Origin: Vulcanimicrobiota bacterium
GTDB taxonomy: Bacteria > Vulcanimicrobiota > Vulcanimicrobiia > Vulcanimicrobiales > Vulcanimicrobiaceae
Length of the DNA stretch: 64,000 bases
Direction: 5' to 3'
Assembly: GCA_003140855.1 (NCBI GenBank)
Contig: PLLF01000065.1
Coordinates: 1-64,000, forward strand
In this document: piece after piece, positions 22,023 to 31,460 of the stretch
Numbering within the stretch: position 1 is the first letter of the stretch
Layout of the letters: each line of letters opens with the position of its first letter
Notes under the pieces: generated by a model
Databases searched by the model: none
What the model saw: only the letters and a program-made list of their open reading frames with translations
What the model was told of the DNA's origin: nothing
Made by a program: the position numbers and the translations under genes

Positions 22023-24923
22023 GTGAGTAAATATATCCGCATCCTGACCGCTACGGCATTGGCGCTGGGTCTCGTCGGGCCTTTGAGTATGGCGACGAGC
22101 TACGCCCAAACGCCGGCGGCGGCTCCAGCTGCCTCTACAACCGCCGGCACCGTCAACGGTGCAATACACGATTCATCGGGCGCGCCGGTCGCGAACGCGA
22201 CCGTCAGGATTACCGGCCCGTCCAACATGACGATCACGACGAACGCGCAAGGAAACTTTTCGTTCAGCAACGTTACGCCGGGGATCTACGCATTCGCGGC
22301 TACCAAGCCGGGGTACAACACTGCGACAGAATCGACCGTTGCCGTGCTCGCGGGCCAGACACAGACGCTGGCCGTTGTGATGAGCGCCATCACGTTCACG
22401 TCGCTGCGTACGATCGCCTCAGTGCGTTCCGTAGGGCATGGAACCTTCAATACGACGCCCGCTTCCGTTAGCGTCGTGACCTCGCAGGTCTTCCAGAACC
22501 AAGCGCAGCCGCAGGTCCGCGACGTGCTCAACGAGATCCCCGGCATCCAGATATCGCTCCCGGGCGGCTCAGCCAACGGCGCTGCGCCGGGGGCGATTAC
22601 GGTAGCGACGATCCGCGACGCCGCCTCGTACGAAACCGCCACCTTGATCGATGGGCACCCACTCTCCGTCGAAGACTACGGCGACTATGTCACGACCTTC
22701 CTGAACAGCTTCATGTTCAGCAACGTCGAGGTGATTAAGGGACCCGGCGCGACGGCGCCCGAAGTTAACAACGCGATCAACGGAACGGTAAACTTCCGCA
22801 CGAAGGACCCGACCTTGACGGCCACGCCCGACTACCAGTTCGGGTTCAACAACTTCGGCGGAACGTGGGCGAACTTCGGCATCGCGGACACGATCGGACG
22901 GCTCGGCTTCGTCGTCGACTTCGCGAATTTCAACGACCCGTCGGTGTTGAACGGAAGGAACGTACTCATAGACCCTTCCGGCTATTACCTCGGCCCGACG
23001 GCCACCTCCGATTCGCTATCGGGAACGGCGACGTATACGACCATCCCCAACACGGAGAGTTCCATCCAGACCGGCTATTCGCTGCTCGCCTGCTGCTACA
23101 CTATCCAGGGCTATCTCAACAGCACCTCGGAACTCATGAAGCTGCGCTACCACTTGTCTTCAGCAACGAACCTCACCGTGAGCTACCTCGGTGGACAGGC
23201 GTACAGCGACCAGACCAGCAATGTCGGCAACATCACGAACGCCACCTTCGCCCCCGGGGCCGGATACACGGGTTCACTCGCTCCTGGAGCATATCAGGTT
23301 GCCTATCTCTATCCTGCAAACGTGGAAACCAACAACGAGCCGATGTTCCAAGCTGAGTTCAGCTCGTCGATCGGCAACGATACGATCCTCGCGCGCTACT
23401 ACCACGCCTCGATTTACCGCGACGTCAATGCGAGTTCGGCTCCGGACGTCCTTGCCCCGTATAGGTTTAACCTTTACGGCACGTCCACCAATAATATCAA
23501 TACTTTCCCTTACCCCTACTATCCGGCGACCTACAACGGTGGTAGCACGACCGTCTTCAACCAAAATTATTACCGCCAGGTCGAAGCCGACCAGCTTGCC
23601 GGCTGGTCGTTCCAATACGATCATCCCTTTGCGACAGAAGACAACATCTCGCTTGCAATCGATCAGACGAATACGCAAGGCAAGGTCTATTCGTTGTTGC
23701 CGACGTACTCCAGCATTAGTTTGCCGCAAGGCTCCTCGCAGCTCTTCACGACCGTGCAGTTGCGTGCCGACCTGTTTTTGACTCCGAAGCTCGAGGCGAC
23801 GCTGGCGGATTACATGAACGTCTACCGCAGCACGTATCCGGCGAGCTGTCCATTCGCGTTCGGCTTCTCGAACTGCGCGCTCGACGGCAGCAACGTCACT
23901 TTCGCGACGACATCGACGAGTCATAACGACCCGCGCCTCGCACTCGAATTCCGACCCAATCCGAACATCGCGGTTCGCTTCGCGGCCGGCAGCGCGATCG
24001 CGCCGCCCTACCTCGGGTTGCTGAGCCAGATCTCGGCCCCGATAGCGTCGTACAATTCGACGACCGGCATCGCGACGATTACCAGGAACAGCGGGCAACT
24101 GAAGGCCGAGACCGCGTTCGGATACGATCTCGGCGCGGACTGGCGGCTGTTCGATCAGCAGACGATCGTCTCCGGCGACATCTACTTGAACAACCTCTTC
24201 AACCACTACTTCGGCCAATCGGTCAACAGCGGGACGATCTGTGGTACGCCGACTCCCTGCTCCGCTGGCGCCCCACCCGGCACACCCGTCTACTACGTGA
24301 CCAATACGAACATCAGCAACTTCCGCTTCGAAGGCGTCGAGCTTTCGATCAGCCGTCACCCCGTGACCGGCTTCGGCTACACGCTCTCGGGCGGCGTGCA
24401 GCGCGGTTACGTCTACAATCTCCCGCTGGGATTTTACTGTAGCCGCCCAGTCCCGTCGTGCATCAACAACCCCAACAAGTGGGATCAAAATCTGAACATC
24501 ATCGCAGGCCAGAACCTCAACGGCGAAGGTGCTGGGTCGGTTAGCTTCTATCCGTACTACGGGTTCAGCAGTACCGTGGGTTCACTCAACACGCGCGAGC
24601 CGTACTCCCAAGGGTACGGTGAACTCTCCTACGCGTTCCACGGTGGAGGCTACGTTTCGTTCGGCGACACCTACTACGGCAACAACAACTCCTTCAACCA
24701 GCGTCCGTTCATGATCGCGAACGCGACGGTACGGTTTCCGATCACCGGGGATATAGCACTTCAGGTTTCCGGGGAAAATCTGTTCAATACCCTCTCGGGG
24801 TACTTCCCGATCTACGGCGGCGGCCTGCCGATCTCGCTAGCCAACGGCGGCAGCGCCGCAACGACTGGCAACGTCTTTGGACCTGCGGTCTATACCATGG
24901 TCCTATCCAAGCGTCTGCCCTAG
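22023..24923 (+). CDS. TonB-dependent receptor with N-terminal carboxypeptidase-regulatory-like domain
   Basis: Signal peptide, GTVNGAIHDSSGAPVANATVRITGP domain, plug (VEVIKGPGA), beta-barrel; SD AGGAGG upstream of GTG. Confidence 0.9.
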   Translation: MSKYIRILTATALALGLVGPLSMATSYAQTPAAAPAASTTAGTVNGAIHDSSGAPVANATVRITGPSNMTITTNAQGNFSFSNVTPGIYAFAATKPGYNTATESTVAVLAGQTQTLAVVMSAITFTSLRTIASVRSVGHGTFNTTPASVSVVTSQVFQNQAQPQVRDVLNEIPGIQISLPGGSANGAAPGAITVATIRDAASYETATLIDGHPLSVEDYGDYVTTFLNSFMFSNVEVIKGPGATAPEVNNAINGTVNFRTKDPTLTATPDYQFGFNNFGGTWANFGIADTIGRLGFVVDFANFNDPSVLNGRNVLIDPSGYYLGPTATSDSLSGTATYTTIPNTESSIQTGYSLLACCYTIQGYLNSTSELMKLRYHLSSATNLTVSYLGGQAYSDQTSNVGNITNATFAPGAGYTGSLAPGAYQVAYLYPANVETNNEPMFQAEFSSSIGNDTILARYYHASIYRDVNASSAPDVLAPYRFNLYGTSTNNINTFPYPYYPATYNGGSTTVFNQNYYRQVEADQLAGWSFQYDHPFATEDNISLAIDQTNTQGKVYSLLPTYSSISLPQGSSQLFTTVQLRADLFLTPKLEATLADYMNVYRSTYPASCPFAFGFSNCALDGSNVTFATTSTSHNDPRLALEFRPNPNIAVRFAAGSAIAPPYLGLLSQISAPIASYNSTTGIATITRNSGQLKAETAFGYDLGADWRLFDQQTIVSGDIYLNNLFNHYFGQSVNSGTICGTPTPCSAGAPPGTPVYYVTNTNISNFRFEGVELSISRHPVTGFGYTLSGGVQRGYVYNLPLGFYCSRPVPSCINNPNKWDQNLNIIAGQNLNGEGAGSVSFYPYYGFSSTVGSLNTREPYSQGYGELSYAFHGGGYVSFGDTYYGNNNSFNQRPFMIANATVRFPITGDIALQVSGENLFNTLSGYFPIYGGGLPISLANGGSAATTGNVFGPAVYTMVLSKRLP

Positions 24924-24944
24924 ACGGAGCGGAACCATCAAAAC

Positions 24945-24980
24945 GCGGAGCGCCGGCGGGAACGGCGCTCCGCTTCTCTT
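24945..24980 (+). terminator. intrinsic terminator after TonB receptor
   Basis: 10-bp perfect stem GCGGAGCGCC/GGCGCTCCGC then TTCTCTT. Confidence 0.7.
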
Positions 24981-24984
24981 AGCG

Positions 24985-26070
24985 GCGTGACCTCGCAGAC
25001 GTTCGAGTACCGCGGCGAGTCGCAGGTAATGCACGTGCTCGACGTAGTGCCGGGCTTGCAGATAAGCGTTGCGGGCAACAGCGTCAACGCGGCTTCGCTG
25101 GCGGAATCAGCTTCGCGAACATTCGCGCCGCACGTTCGTACGAAACCTCGACGCTGATCGATGGCCACCCACTTTTTGTCGGCGATTACGGCGACTACGT
25201 CGCCAACTTCTTGAATAGCTTCATGTTCAAGGACGTTGAAACCGTCAAGGGTCCCGGAGCAACGGTTCCCCAGGTGAACTTTTGCGCTCGGCGGCACGGT
25301 CAACTTTCGCACGAAGGACCCGACGTATCTCCCGACCGGCGAGTTGCAAGTCGGCGCTGACAATCACGGCAGCACGATCCTGAATTTCGGATTTTCCGAT
25401 ACGGTCGGTCGTCTGGGCTACGTCGCGGCGTTCAGCTCGAACGTTTTGGAATCCGGCGTGAGCGGGGCGAGCGTTTTTATTTCGCCGCAAAGCCCGCAGC
25501 AGGCATCTTCAAGTAGAACAGCTCGACCGGAACGGCAGCGGGTTTCAATGACGTCTATCCGACGCCGATCGTCCCCGGCACGGTTTCCGGAGTCGAAAAC
25601 TCATACAACTTGGTGGCCTGCTGTCAAACCGTGAACAGCCTTTTTCAGAATGTCAGCGAGCTGCTCAAAATTGCGCTACCGGCTTTCGGGCGCAACGAAC
25701 GTTACCTTCACCTATTTAGGCGCGCAAACAACTGCCAATCAAGCCGCAAACACTGGCGATCACGCCGTCAACGTTTTCGATGAGCCCGTCGCAAGCCGCC
25801 GGCTACAGCGGCTCACCCGCGAACGGCAGCGTTTTGGACATCGGGTACGTCTGGACGCCCGAAACGGAGATCAACAACGAGCCGATCCTCGAAGGCGAAA
25901 TCCCCATCACGCTCAATCAGGACACCTTGTTGGCCCGGTACTACGCGGCGGGAATCCACCGGCTTATCTTTCAAGGCGCGATCGTCCACGTCACCGACGC
26001 TCATGATGCTCCGGGTGACCGGGCAGTATGCGGCAACGCAAGTAAATGTACTTGTCCCTAGCACGATCAG
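24985..26070 (+). pseudogene. degenerate TonB-dependent receptor remnant
   Basis: Fragments in shifting frames match the upstream receptor: SYETSTLIDGHPLFVGDYGDYVANFLNSFMFKDVETVKGPGA, GTVNFRTKDPT, SDTVGRLGYV, LRYRLSGATNVTFTYLGAQ, TEINNEPILEGEIPITLNQDTLLARYYAAGI. Confidence 0.88.
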
Positions 26071-26140
26071 AGTGTTTCTCACCAAATTCCTGGCAACGCA
26101 AACCCATAAGCAACCACAACTTTAGGTACCCGGTGTCGTG

Positions 26141-26602
26141 CTACGGAGTTCTGCGCAACTCTAAAACGGTTGCCCATTCGTGCGGCATCACCGGCTGCAC
26201 CGACAGGCGCGAACCTTTGCGCAACAATTCCATGCCGACCAGTCGCGGCTCGGCGCGCATGCGCGCCAGCGTGACCGGATGCGCGAATTCCTCAACGAAT
26301 GCGACGTCGACCATCTGCCACATGGGCTTAGCAGGCGTGCTGCGCGGATCGTAGTACTCGCCGCCTTTTTCGAACGCGGTAAAATCGGGATACGCCTCTT
26401 TTACGACTTTACAAATTCCCATGGCCGCGGGTTCGGCAATGCTCGAATGATAGAACAAGCCGAGATCGCCCAGGTGCATCTCGATCATGTTGTTGCGAGC
26501 TTGGAAATTGCGCACGCCGCTCCACGGCGTGGTGCCGTCGTTCTTGAGCTGCTCGAAGCTGAAGGCATGCGGTTCGGTCTTGAAAAGCCAGTATCGAGGC
26601 AC
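26141..26602 (-). CDS. EVE domain-containing protein
   Basis: VPRYWLFKTEPHAFSFEQLKNDGTTPWSGVRNFQARNNMIEMHLGDLGLFYHS. Confidence 0.92.
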   Translation of the reverse strand: MPRYWLFKTEPHAFSFEQLKNDGTTPWSGVRNFQARNNMIEMHLGDLGLFYHSSIAEPAAMGICKVVKEAYPDFTAFEKGGEYYDPRSTPAKPMWQMVDVAFVEEFAHPVTLARMRAEPRLVGMELLRKGSRLSVQPVMPHEWATVLELRRTP

Positions 26603-26642
26603 GCCGGAAGAATACGGTGCGTCGTTTGCGAAAACCCACGCG

Positions 26643-27137
26643 ATGGAAAAGACGACGCAAAAACGCGTGACGCGCGCGAACCGCAAGGGCTGGGATGGGG
26701 TCGAGGTCGAGGGATACCGCCCGGGCGCGGCCACCGGAGTCGAGCGCCACACGATCGTCGGCGGGCGCAAAGAGTCCGCGAGCGACCCTGGGCCCGGCAT
26801 CGAGGTACGATACTTCGAGTTAGCGCCGGGCGCCGTTTCGAGACTTGAAAAGCACGAGCACGAGCATTTCGTCATCGTAAAATGCGGACTCGGGCATGCG
26901 GTCATCGAGCAAGACGTTACGGAAATCGCCGCCAACGACGTCATCTACGTTGCGCCGCTGGAACTGCATCAGTTCGTCAATCGCGGTGAGGAGCCGTTCG
27001 GTTTTTACTGCATCGTCAATGCGGTGCGAGATTTTTCCCAAGAACCCAGCGCCGAAGACTTGGCGCGGCTCAATGCTTCGCCGGCCGGCAAGATCGCCAA
27101 ACCGTTTGCAGTCCCGCCGCCAGCGCGCAAGGATTAG
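26643..27137 (+). CDS. cupin domain protein
   Basis: Cupin motifs KHEHEHFVIVKCGLGHAVIEQDV and APLELHQFVN. Confidence 0.85.
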   Translation: MEKTTQKRVTRANRKGWDGVEVEGYRPGAATGVERHTIVGGRKESASDPGPGIEVRYFELAPGAVSRLEKHEHEHFVIVKCGLGHAVIEQDVTEIAANDVIYVAPLELHQFVNRGEEPFGFYCIVNAVRDFSQEPSAEDLARLNASPAGKIAKPFAVPPPARKD

Positions 27138-27973
27138 CCGGTAGCGACCGGCCGCGCCGGGTCGGCGATCCACTCACTCCACGAGCCCGGATAGAGGCGC
27201 GATCCTTCGAGGCCGGCGATCTCCATCGCGAGCAAATTGACGGCCGATGAAACGCCGGAGCCGCACTGGTGCACCAAGCGCTTTGGATGCACTCCCAGTT
27301 TTTCGTATTCGTCCCGCAATTGCGCCGGCGTTTTGAACATTCCGCGTTCGTCGAAATTTTGTTTGAACGGACGGTTGAGCGCTCCCGGAATATGCCCGGC
27401 AACGGGATCGATCGTTTCATTTTGGCCGGCGAAGCGATCGGCGGCGCGCGCGTCGAGCAACGTCAGCGTGTCGTCTGCCAGCGAGGCGTGGACGGCTCGT
27501 GCGTCAACGGTCATCTCGTGACGCGGTCGCGCTGCGATCGTTCCGTTTTGGGGGCGCGCCGGTTCCTGTGTGCTCACCGGCTTTCCGGCCGCGATCCACG
27601 CGGCAAAACCGCCGTCGAGAACTGCGACGGCATCGTGCCCGGCGTGCCGCGCCAGAAACCAGAATCGCGCCGCGAACATGTCCGCGCCCGCGTCATAGGC
27701 CACTACCTGCGTCGTCGGACCGACGCCGAGCTCGCGCAGGAACGCCGCGAATTGCGGGGGATCGGGCATCGGGTGACGGCCGTTCGTGCCGGTTTTTTCT
27801 CCGGCGAGCTCCGTTTCGACGTCAGCGAAAAATGCGCCGGGAATATGCGCCTGCGCGTACGCGCGACGGCCGGCGGTGAAGTCTTGCAGCGAGTGCCGGC
27901 AGTCGACGATTATCCAAGCGGGATCGTTCGCATGCGCGGCGAGCTTTTCGACCGAAACGATCGTGCGGTGCAC
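27134..27973 (-). CDS. sseA: thiosulfate/3-mercaptopyruvate sulfurtransferase, two rhodanese domains
   Basis: IIVDCRHS, AHIPGAFFADVETELA and catalytic HQCGSGVSS. Confidence 0.9.
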   Translation of the reverse strand: MHRTIVSVEKLAAHANDPAWIIVDCRHSLQDFTAGRRAYAQAHIPGAFFADVETELAGEKTGTNGRHPMPDPPQFAAFLRELGVGPTTQVVAYDAGADMFAARFWFLARHAGHDAVAVLDGGFAAWIAAGKPVSTQEPARPQNGTIAARPRHEMTVDARAVHASLADDTLTLLDARAADRFAGQNETIDPVAGHIPGALNRPFKQNFDERGMFKTPAQLRDEYEKLGVHPKRLVHQCGSGVSSAVNLLAMEIAGLEGSRLYPGSWSEWIADPARPVATG

Positions 27974-28323
27974 TACTGCAGGTTGATCGTGGTTTTCGGC
28001 TGGGCGGCTTCTCCGAATGTTTCTTGCAGAATGGTTTGCAGCTCGCCGTTTTCGGCCATCGGGCCCAAGATGTCGGTGTCCCCGTAAAACTTGCCGTTAA
28101 TGAAGACTTTCGGCAGCGTCGGCCAGTTGGTTAGCTCGGCAAGTTCTTCGCGCTTGCGCATGTCTTCCAGCACGTCCACGACTTCGAACGGGTAGCCGAA
28201 GCGATCGAAAAATTGGATCGTTTCCAGCGTGAACCCGCAGCGCGGCATCGTCTTGGTGCCTTTGCCGTAGACGAGAATCTTATTGTTGGCGATCTCGGAA
28301 TCGATTTGTTCGCGTGTGTTCAT
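27973..28323 (-). CDS. grxD: monothiol glutaredoxin (Grx4 family)
   Basis: GTKTMPRCGFTLETIQFF (CGFT-type site), WPTLPKVFINGKFYGDTDI. Confidence 0.93.
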   Translation of the reverse strand: MNTREQIDSEIANNKILVYGKGTKTMPRCGFTLETIQFFDRFGYPFEVVDVLEDMRKREELAELTNWPTLPKVFINGKFYGDTDILGPMAENGELQTILQETFGEAAQPKTTINLQ

Positions 28324-28605
28324 TTATGTGTCATCCTGAGCTTGTCGAAGGACCCCTGAGCTTGTCGAAGGGCCATCCGGAAGTAGCGTTTTCAGTTCGA
28401 CCGCGTGAACGCGGCCGTCTTTTAGCGCGGGTTTTAACGCGCTGTATACGATTTGGTGCTGTTCGATCAGCGTTTTGCCGGCGAATCCGCCCGACCTAAC
28501 CGTAACGTTAAAGTGATCCATCGTGCCGGTGCGATCGACGATCTCGACGCGCGCGTCGGGCAGCTGGGATCGAATCAGCTCCGTGAGCGAGGCGTTGTCG
28601 ATCAT
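28324..28605 (-). CDS. bolA: BolA family protein
   Basis: HFNVTVRSGGFAGKTLIEQHQIVYSAL..HAVELKTLLP; paired with Grx4. Confidence 0.88.
   Translation of the reverse strand: MIDNASLTELIRSQLPDARVEIVDRTGTMDHFNVTVRSGGFAGKTLIEQHQIVYSALKPALKDGRVHAVELKTLLPDGPSTSSGVLRQAQDDT
28329..28374. repeat. REP-like dispersed repeat, copy 2 (bolA 3' end)
   Basis: TGTCATCCTGAGCTTGTCGAAGGACCCCTGAGCTTGTCGAAGGGCC, with internally duplicated CCTGAGCTTGTCGAAGG unit. Confidence 0.85.
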
Positions 28606-28829
28606 GGACGCAGGCGCGCCGGCTCGTGACGCATCGTTTGAGCGAGCGCGCGAGCTTCGCGCAGCGTCTCGGGCAAATTGCTCGCGCTTTTGGCGAGCGC
28701 AGCTGCGATGACGACACCCGTCGCCGCGACCAGCACGGCCGGAACGCCTTTCGCCCGGAAAGGACCGGCTTCGATCGAGAAGGTGCGCGTGACGCGCGAA
28801 AGCCCTTTGAAAAACTTTTTGAAATTCAC
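28602..28829 (-). CDS. small membrane protein, hypothetical
   Basis: 75-aa ORF with one TM segment (AVLVAATGVVIAAALA), overlapping the bolA start. Confidence 0.55.
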   Translation of the reverse strand: MNFKKFFKGLSRVTRTFSIEAGPFRAKGVPAVLVAATGVVIAAALAKSASNLPETLREARALAQTMRHEPARLRP

Positions 28830-28865
28830 GGAGGCCTTAATAGTACGGGGATTTCTCGCCGGGGC

Positions 28866-29396
28866 CTATCGCCGAAGTCGCCGCCGGGGAGCCCGCGCGC
28901 GCTCCATGCACGGGAGCCCGCACCAGCGGCGCGAGCCGTTCTTGGTGTTATCCCAAAAATATGCGGCGCATGACTCGTTCGCGCAGCGGCACAGGCGGCT
29001 GAGATCCGCGGCGATCAGGCTCGCAATCGCAAGCGCGAGCGGAAAAAGGACCGCGGCGGCGCTCTCGTCGACCGAATATGCGACCGCCGGCGGGTTGCCG
29101 TGCAATTGCATCGTTCCGCGGCGGAGCGCGCCGCTGATGACGGCCACGGACGCCTCGGACGGACGGCCGCCGCGCGTGACCTCGCCGACTGTTTCCAGCG
29201 CCGCGGTCTGCAGCGTCCGCAATTCCAGCGCCATGGACGCGTCGAAGCGGGGCTTCGGAGCGCCTGCGAGAGGAGGCGCCTCAAAGGCGCCATTTCGTAC
29301 GCCGCCCCACCACTGAGCGGCGGCAAGGGGGTCTTCGAACGCGCCTTTCGCGTTCAGGAACGCGAGAGTCAACGAGAAAGCCGTACTCTGCTCCAT
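28866..29396 (-). CDS. ABATE/CGNR-type zinc-finger domain protein
   Basis: LCRCANESCAAYFWDNTKNGSRRWCGLPCMERARAPRRR resembles the zf-CGNR module. Confidence 0.8.
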   Translation of the reverse strand: MEQSTAFSLTLAFLNAKGAFEDPLAAAQWWGGVRNGAFEAPPLAGAPKPRFDASMALELRTLQTAALETVGEVTRGGRPSEASVAVISGALRRGTMQLHGNPPAVAYSVDESAAAVLFPLALAIASLIAADLSRLCRCANESCAAYFWDNTKNGSRRWCGLPCMERARAPRRRLRR

Positions 29397-29537
29397 GACT
29401 AACGATATTTTGCTATGGAAACCTGCATATCATGCCGCGCGAGCCGACCTCACAGAATGCAACCCAAGTCTAAATACATATAGACATGGAGACTAGTGCG
29501 AGAAGGGCTGCTGTGCGGCGAAAACGCAAGGCACCCC

Positions 29538-30512
29538 ATGCAGGCGGTGCGTTTACACGAAACCGGCGGTCCCGAGAAGCTCCGGCTCGAGGACGTCCCC
29601 GCGCCGGAGGCCGGCGCTGACGAGACGATCGTGCGCGTCCACGCTGCGGCGCTGAACCACCGCGACGTGTTCATCACGCGCGGCCTCTATCCGAACATCG
29701 TCCTGCCCCGGACCCTTGGCGCTGACTGCTGCGGCGAAGCCGGCGGCGCGGAAGTGGTCATCGACCCGACCATCGGCTGGGGCGACGACGAACGGGTCTG
29801 GAACCCTGATGCCACGATCTTGGGCGTGCCGCTCGACGGCACGTTCGCACAGTTCGTGGCGGTCCCGCGAGAAAACGTGCACCCGAAACCGGAACATCTT
29901 TCCGTTGAAGAAGCCGCTGCGCTGCCGCTCGGCGGCGTGACCGCTTACCGCGCAGCCTTTGTGCGCGGCAAGTTACAGGCCGGCGAAACCGTGCTGATCA
30001 CCGGCGTCGGCGGCGGGGTGCAAACATTCGCGTTGCTCTACGCCAAAGCTGTTGGTGCACGCACCGTCGTAACATCGAGCCGCGACGGAAAGCTCGAGCG
30101 CGCCAAAGCGCTTGGCGCCGACGTCGCGATAAACTACGCGACTACGCCCGATTGGCACAAAGCGGTGAAAGCTGCGGTCGGCGCGGTCGATCTCGCAATC
30201 GATTCGGCCGGCGGCGATTCGTTCGCAAAGGCGCTGAGCGTCGTGCGCCCCGGCGGGCGTGCCGTCACCTATGGCGGCACCAGCGGCGACACGTCGCTCA
30301 AAATGTTTCCGATCTTCTGGCATCAGCTCTCGATATTCGGAACGTCGATGGGAAGCCCAGCGGACTTTAAAGCGATGCTTGCTTTCGTTTCGCAGCATCG
30401 CATCAAACCGATCGTGGATCGCGTCTACGAACTAGCGGAGATCAAGAGCGCGATGCAGCGCATGGACGACGCGCTGCAGTTCGGAAAGATTGTGCTGCGA
30501 ATTCCTCAGTAG
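29538..30512 (+). CDS. zinc-type alcohol dehydrogenase / quinone oxidoreductase family (MDR)
   Basis: MQAVRLHETGGPEKLRLEDVP, AALNHRDVFI, LITGVGGGVQTFALLYAKA Rossmann motif. Confidence 0.92.
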   Translation: MQAVRLHETGGPEKLRLEDVPAPEAGADETIVRVHAAALNHRDVFITRGLYPNIVLPRTLGADCCGEAGGAEVVIDPTIGWGDDERVWNPDATILGVPLDGTFAQFVAVPRENVHPKPEHLSVEEAAALPLGGVTAYRAAFVRGKLQAGETVLITGVGGGVQTFALLYAKAVGARTVVTSSRDGKLERAKALGADVAINYATTPDWHKAVKAAVGAVDLAIDSAGGDSFAKALSVVRPGGRAVTYGGTSGDTSLKMFPIFWHQLSIFGTSMGSPADFKAMLAFVSQHRIKPIVDRVYELAEIKSAMQRMDDALQFGKIVLRIPQ

Positions 30513-30536
30513 CACATCCCACAGCACGGGATGCGC

Positions 30537-31460
30537 TTATTGGGAATTCGTAACTAGCGTATAGACGCGGAGGCGATCGATCCGAAGGTCTGCGCCGAGC
30601 TCTTCCTCCACGATCGCAGCATGTTCGGGGCCGACAACCGTGCTCCAAGGCGGGTTTAACAAGGATTCGTCCTGCGGTTCCAGTGGCGAGTTCGTTTCAT
30701 GTGAATGCACGCGACCTTCGCGTTCGAGCGCGACCAGGTAAGCGAGGATTTGCCGGGCCGCGGCAGCCCAGAGTTTCGGATCGGTACGCGCGTAAATTGA
30801 GCGCACGAGTTCGGGAACCGTCCGTTCGCCGTCTTTCAACGCGCCGATGATCTCCTGTTCGCGAATGCGCCGGTGCTCCAAGTATTCATCCAGCTTGGCG
30901 CGCGGGTCGCGCACCGGTTCGCCGTGTCCGCCGTAAATGGTTTGCGCTTGCGCGTACTCTGCGCGCAGGCGCTGCAAAGTGCGCACGTATGCGCGCATGT
31001 CTCCGTCGGGCGGTGCGACCACGACGTAACCTTCACCCAAAACGACGTCGCCGGTGAAGAGTGCGCGTTCGCTACCTTCGTAGAAGACCACGTGATCGGA
31101 GGAATGTCCGGGCGCGGCGATCGTTTGCAGCACAACGTTGCCTGTCGCGATCGTATCGCCGTCATTCAAGTCGCGGTCATGAGCGATGCGGCTGTTCGCA
31201 TTCGCGGCAACTTTTGCGCCGGTTCGCGCGCGCAAGAGCGCCGCCGCCGGGGCGTGGTCGGGGTGTCCGTGCGTCAGGCAAATCCATGCCAGGCGGGAGT
31301 TGATTCGGGCACATTCGGCGGCGAGAGCGTTGACGTGCGTCTCAATCGCCGGACCCGGATCGATGCAGATTGCCTCGCCGTTACCGCAGTCGATGACGTA
31401 CGAATTCGTGCCAGTCAACGTCATCGGCGACGGATTCGGAGCGCGGACCAGCGTTACCAC
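30537..31460 (-). CDS. MBL-fold metallohydrolase (LACTB2-like)
   Basis: THGHPDHAPAA, APGHSSDHVVF, FTGDVVLGEG, C-terminal winged-helix-like region. Confidence 0.9.
   Translation of the reverse strand: MVTLVRAPNPSPMTLTGTNSYVIDCGNGEAICIDPGPAIETHVNALAAECARINSRLAWICLTHGHPDHAPAAALLRARTGAKVAANANSRIAHDRDLNDGDTIATGNVVLQTIAAPGHSSDHVVFYEGSERALFTGDVVLGEGYVVVAPPDGDMRAYVRTLQRLRAEYAQAQTIYGGHGEPVRDPRAKLDEYLEHRRIREQEIIGALKDGERTVPELVRSIYARTDPKLWAAAARQILAYLVALEREGRVHSHETNSPLEPQDESLLNPPWSTVVGPEHAAIVEEELGADLRIDRLRVYTLVTNSQ

Noticed and set aside
23274-24488. 404-aa minus-strand ORF opposite the TonB receptor
   Set aside because: Shadow ORF; no recognisable domain, and the plus-strand receptor is clearly coding.
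27134-28829. Sulfurtransferase-Grx4-BolA cluster as a novel system
   Set aside because: Grx4-BolA pairing is well known; only the repeat-derived BolA tail is unusual and is reported separately.
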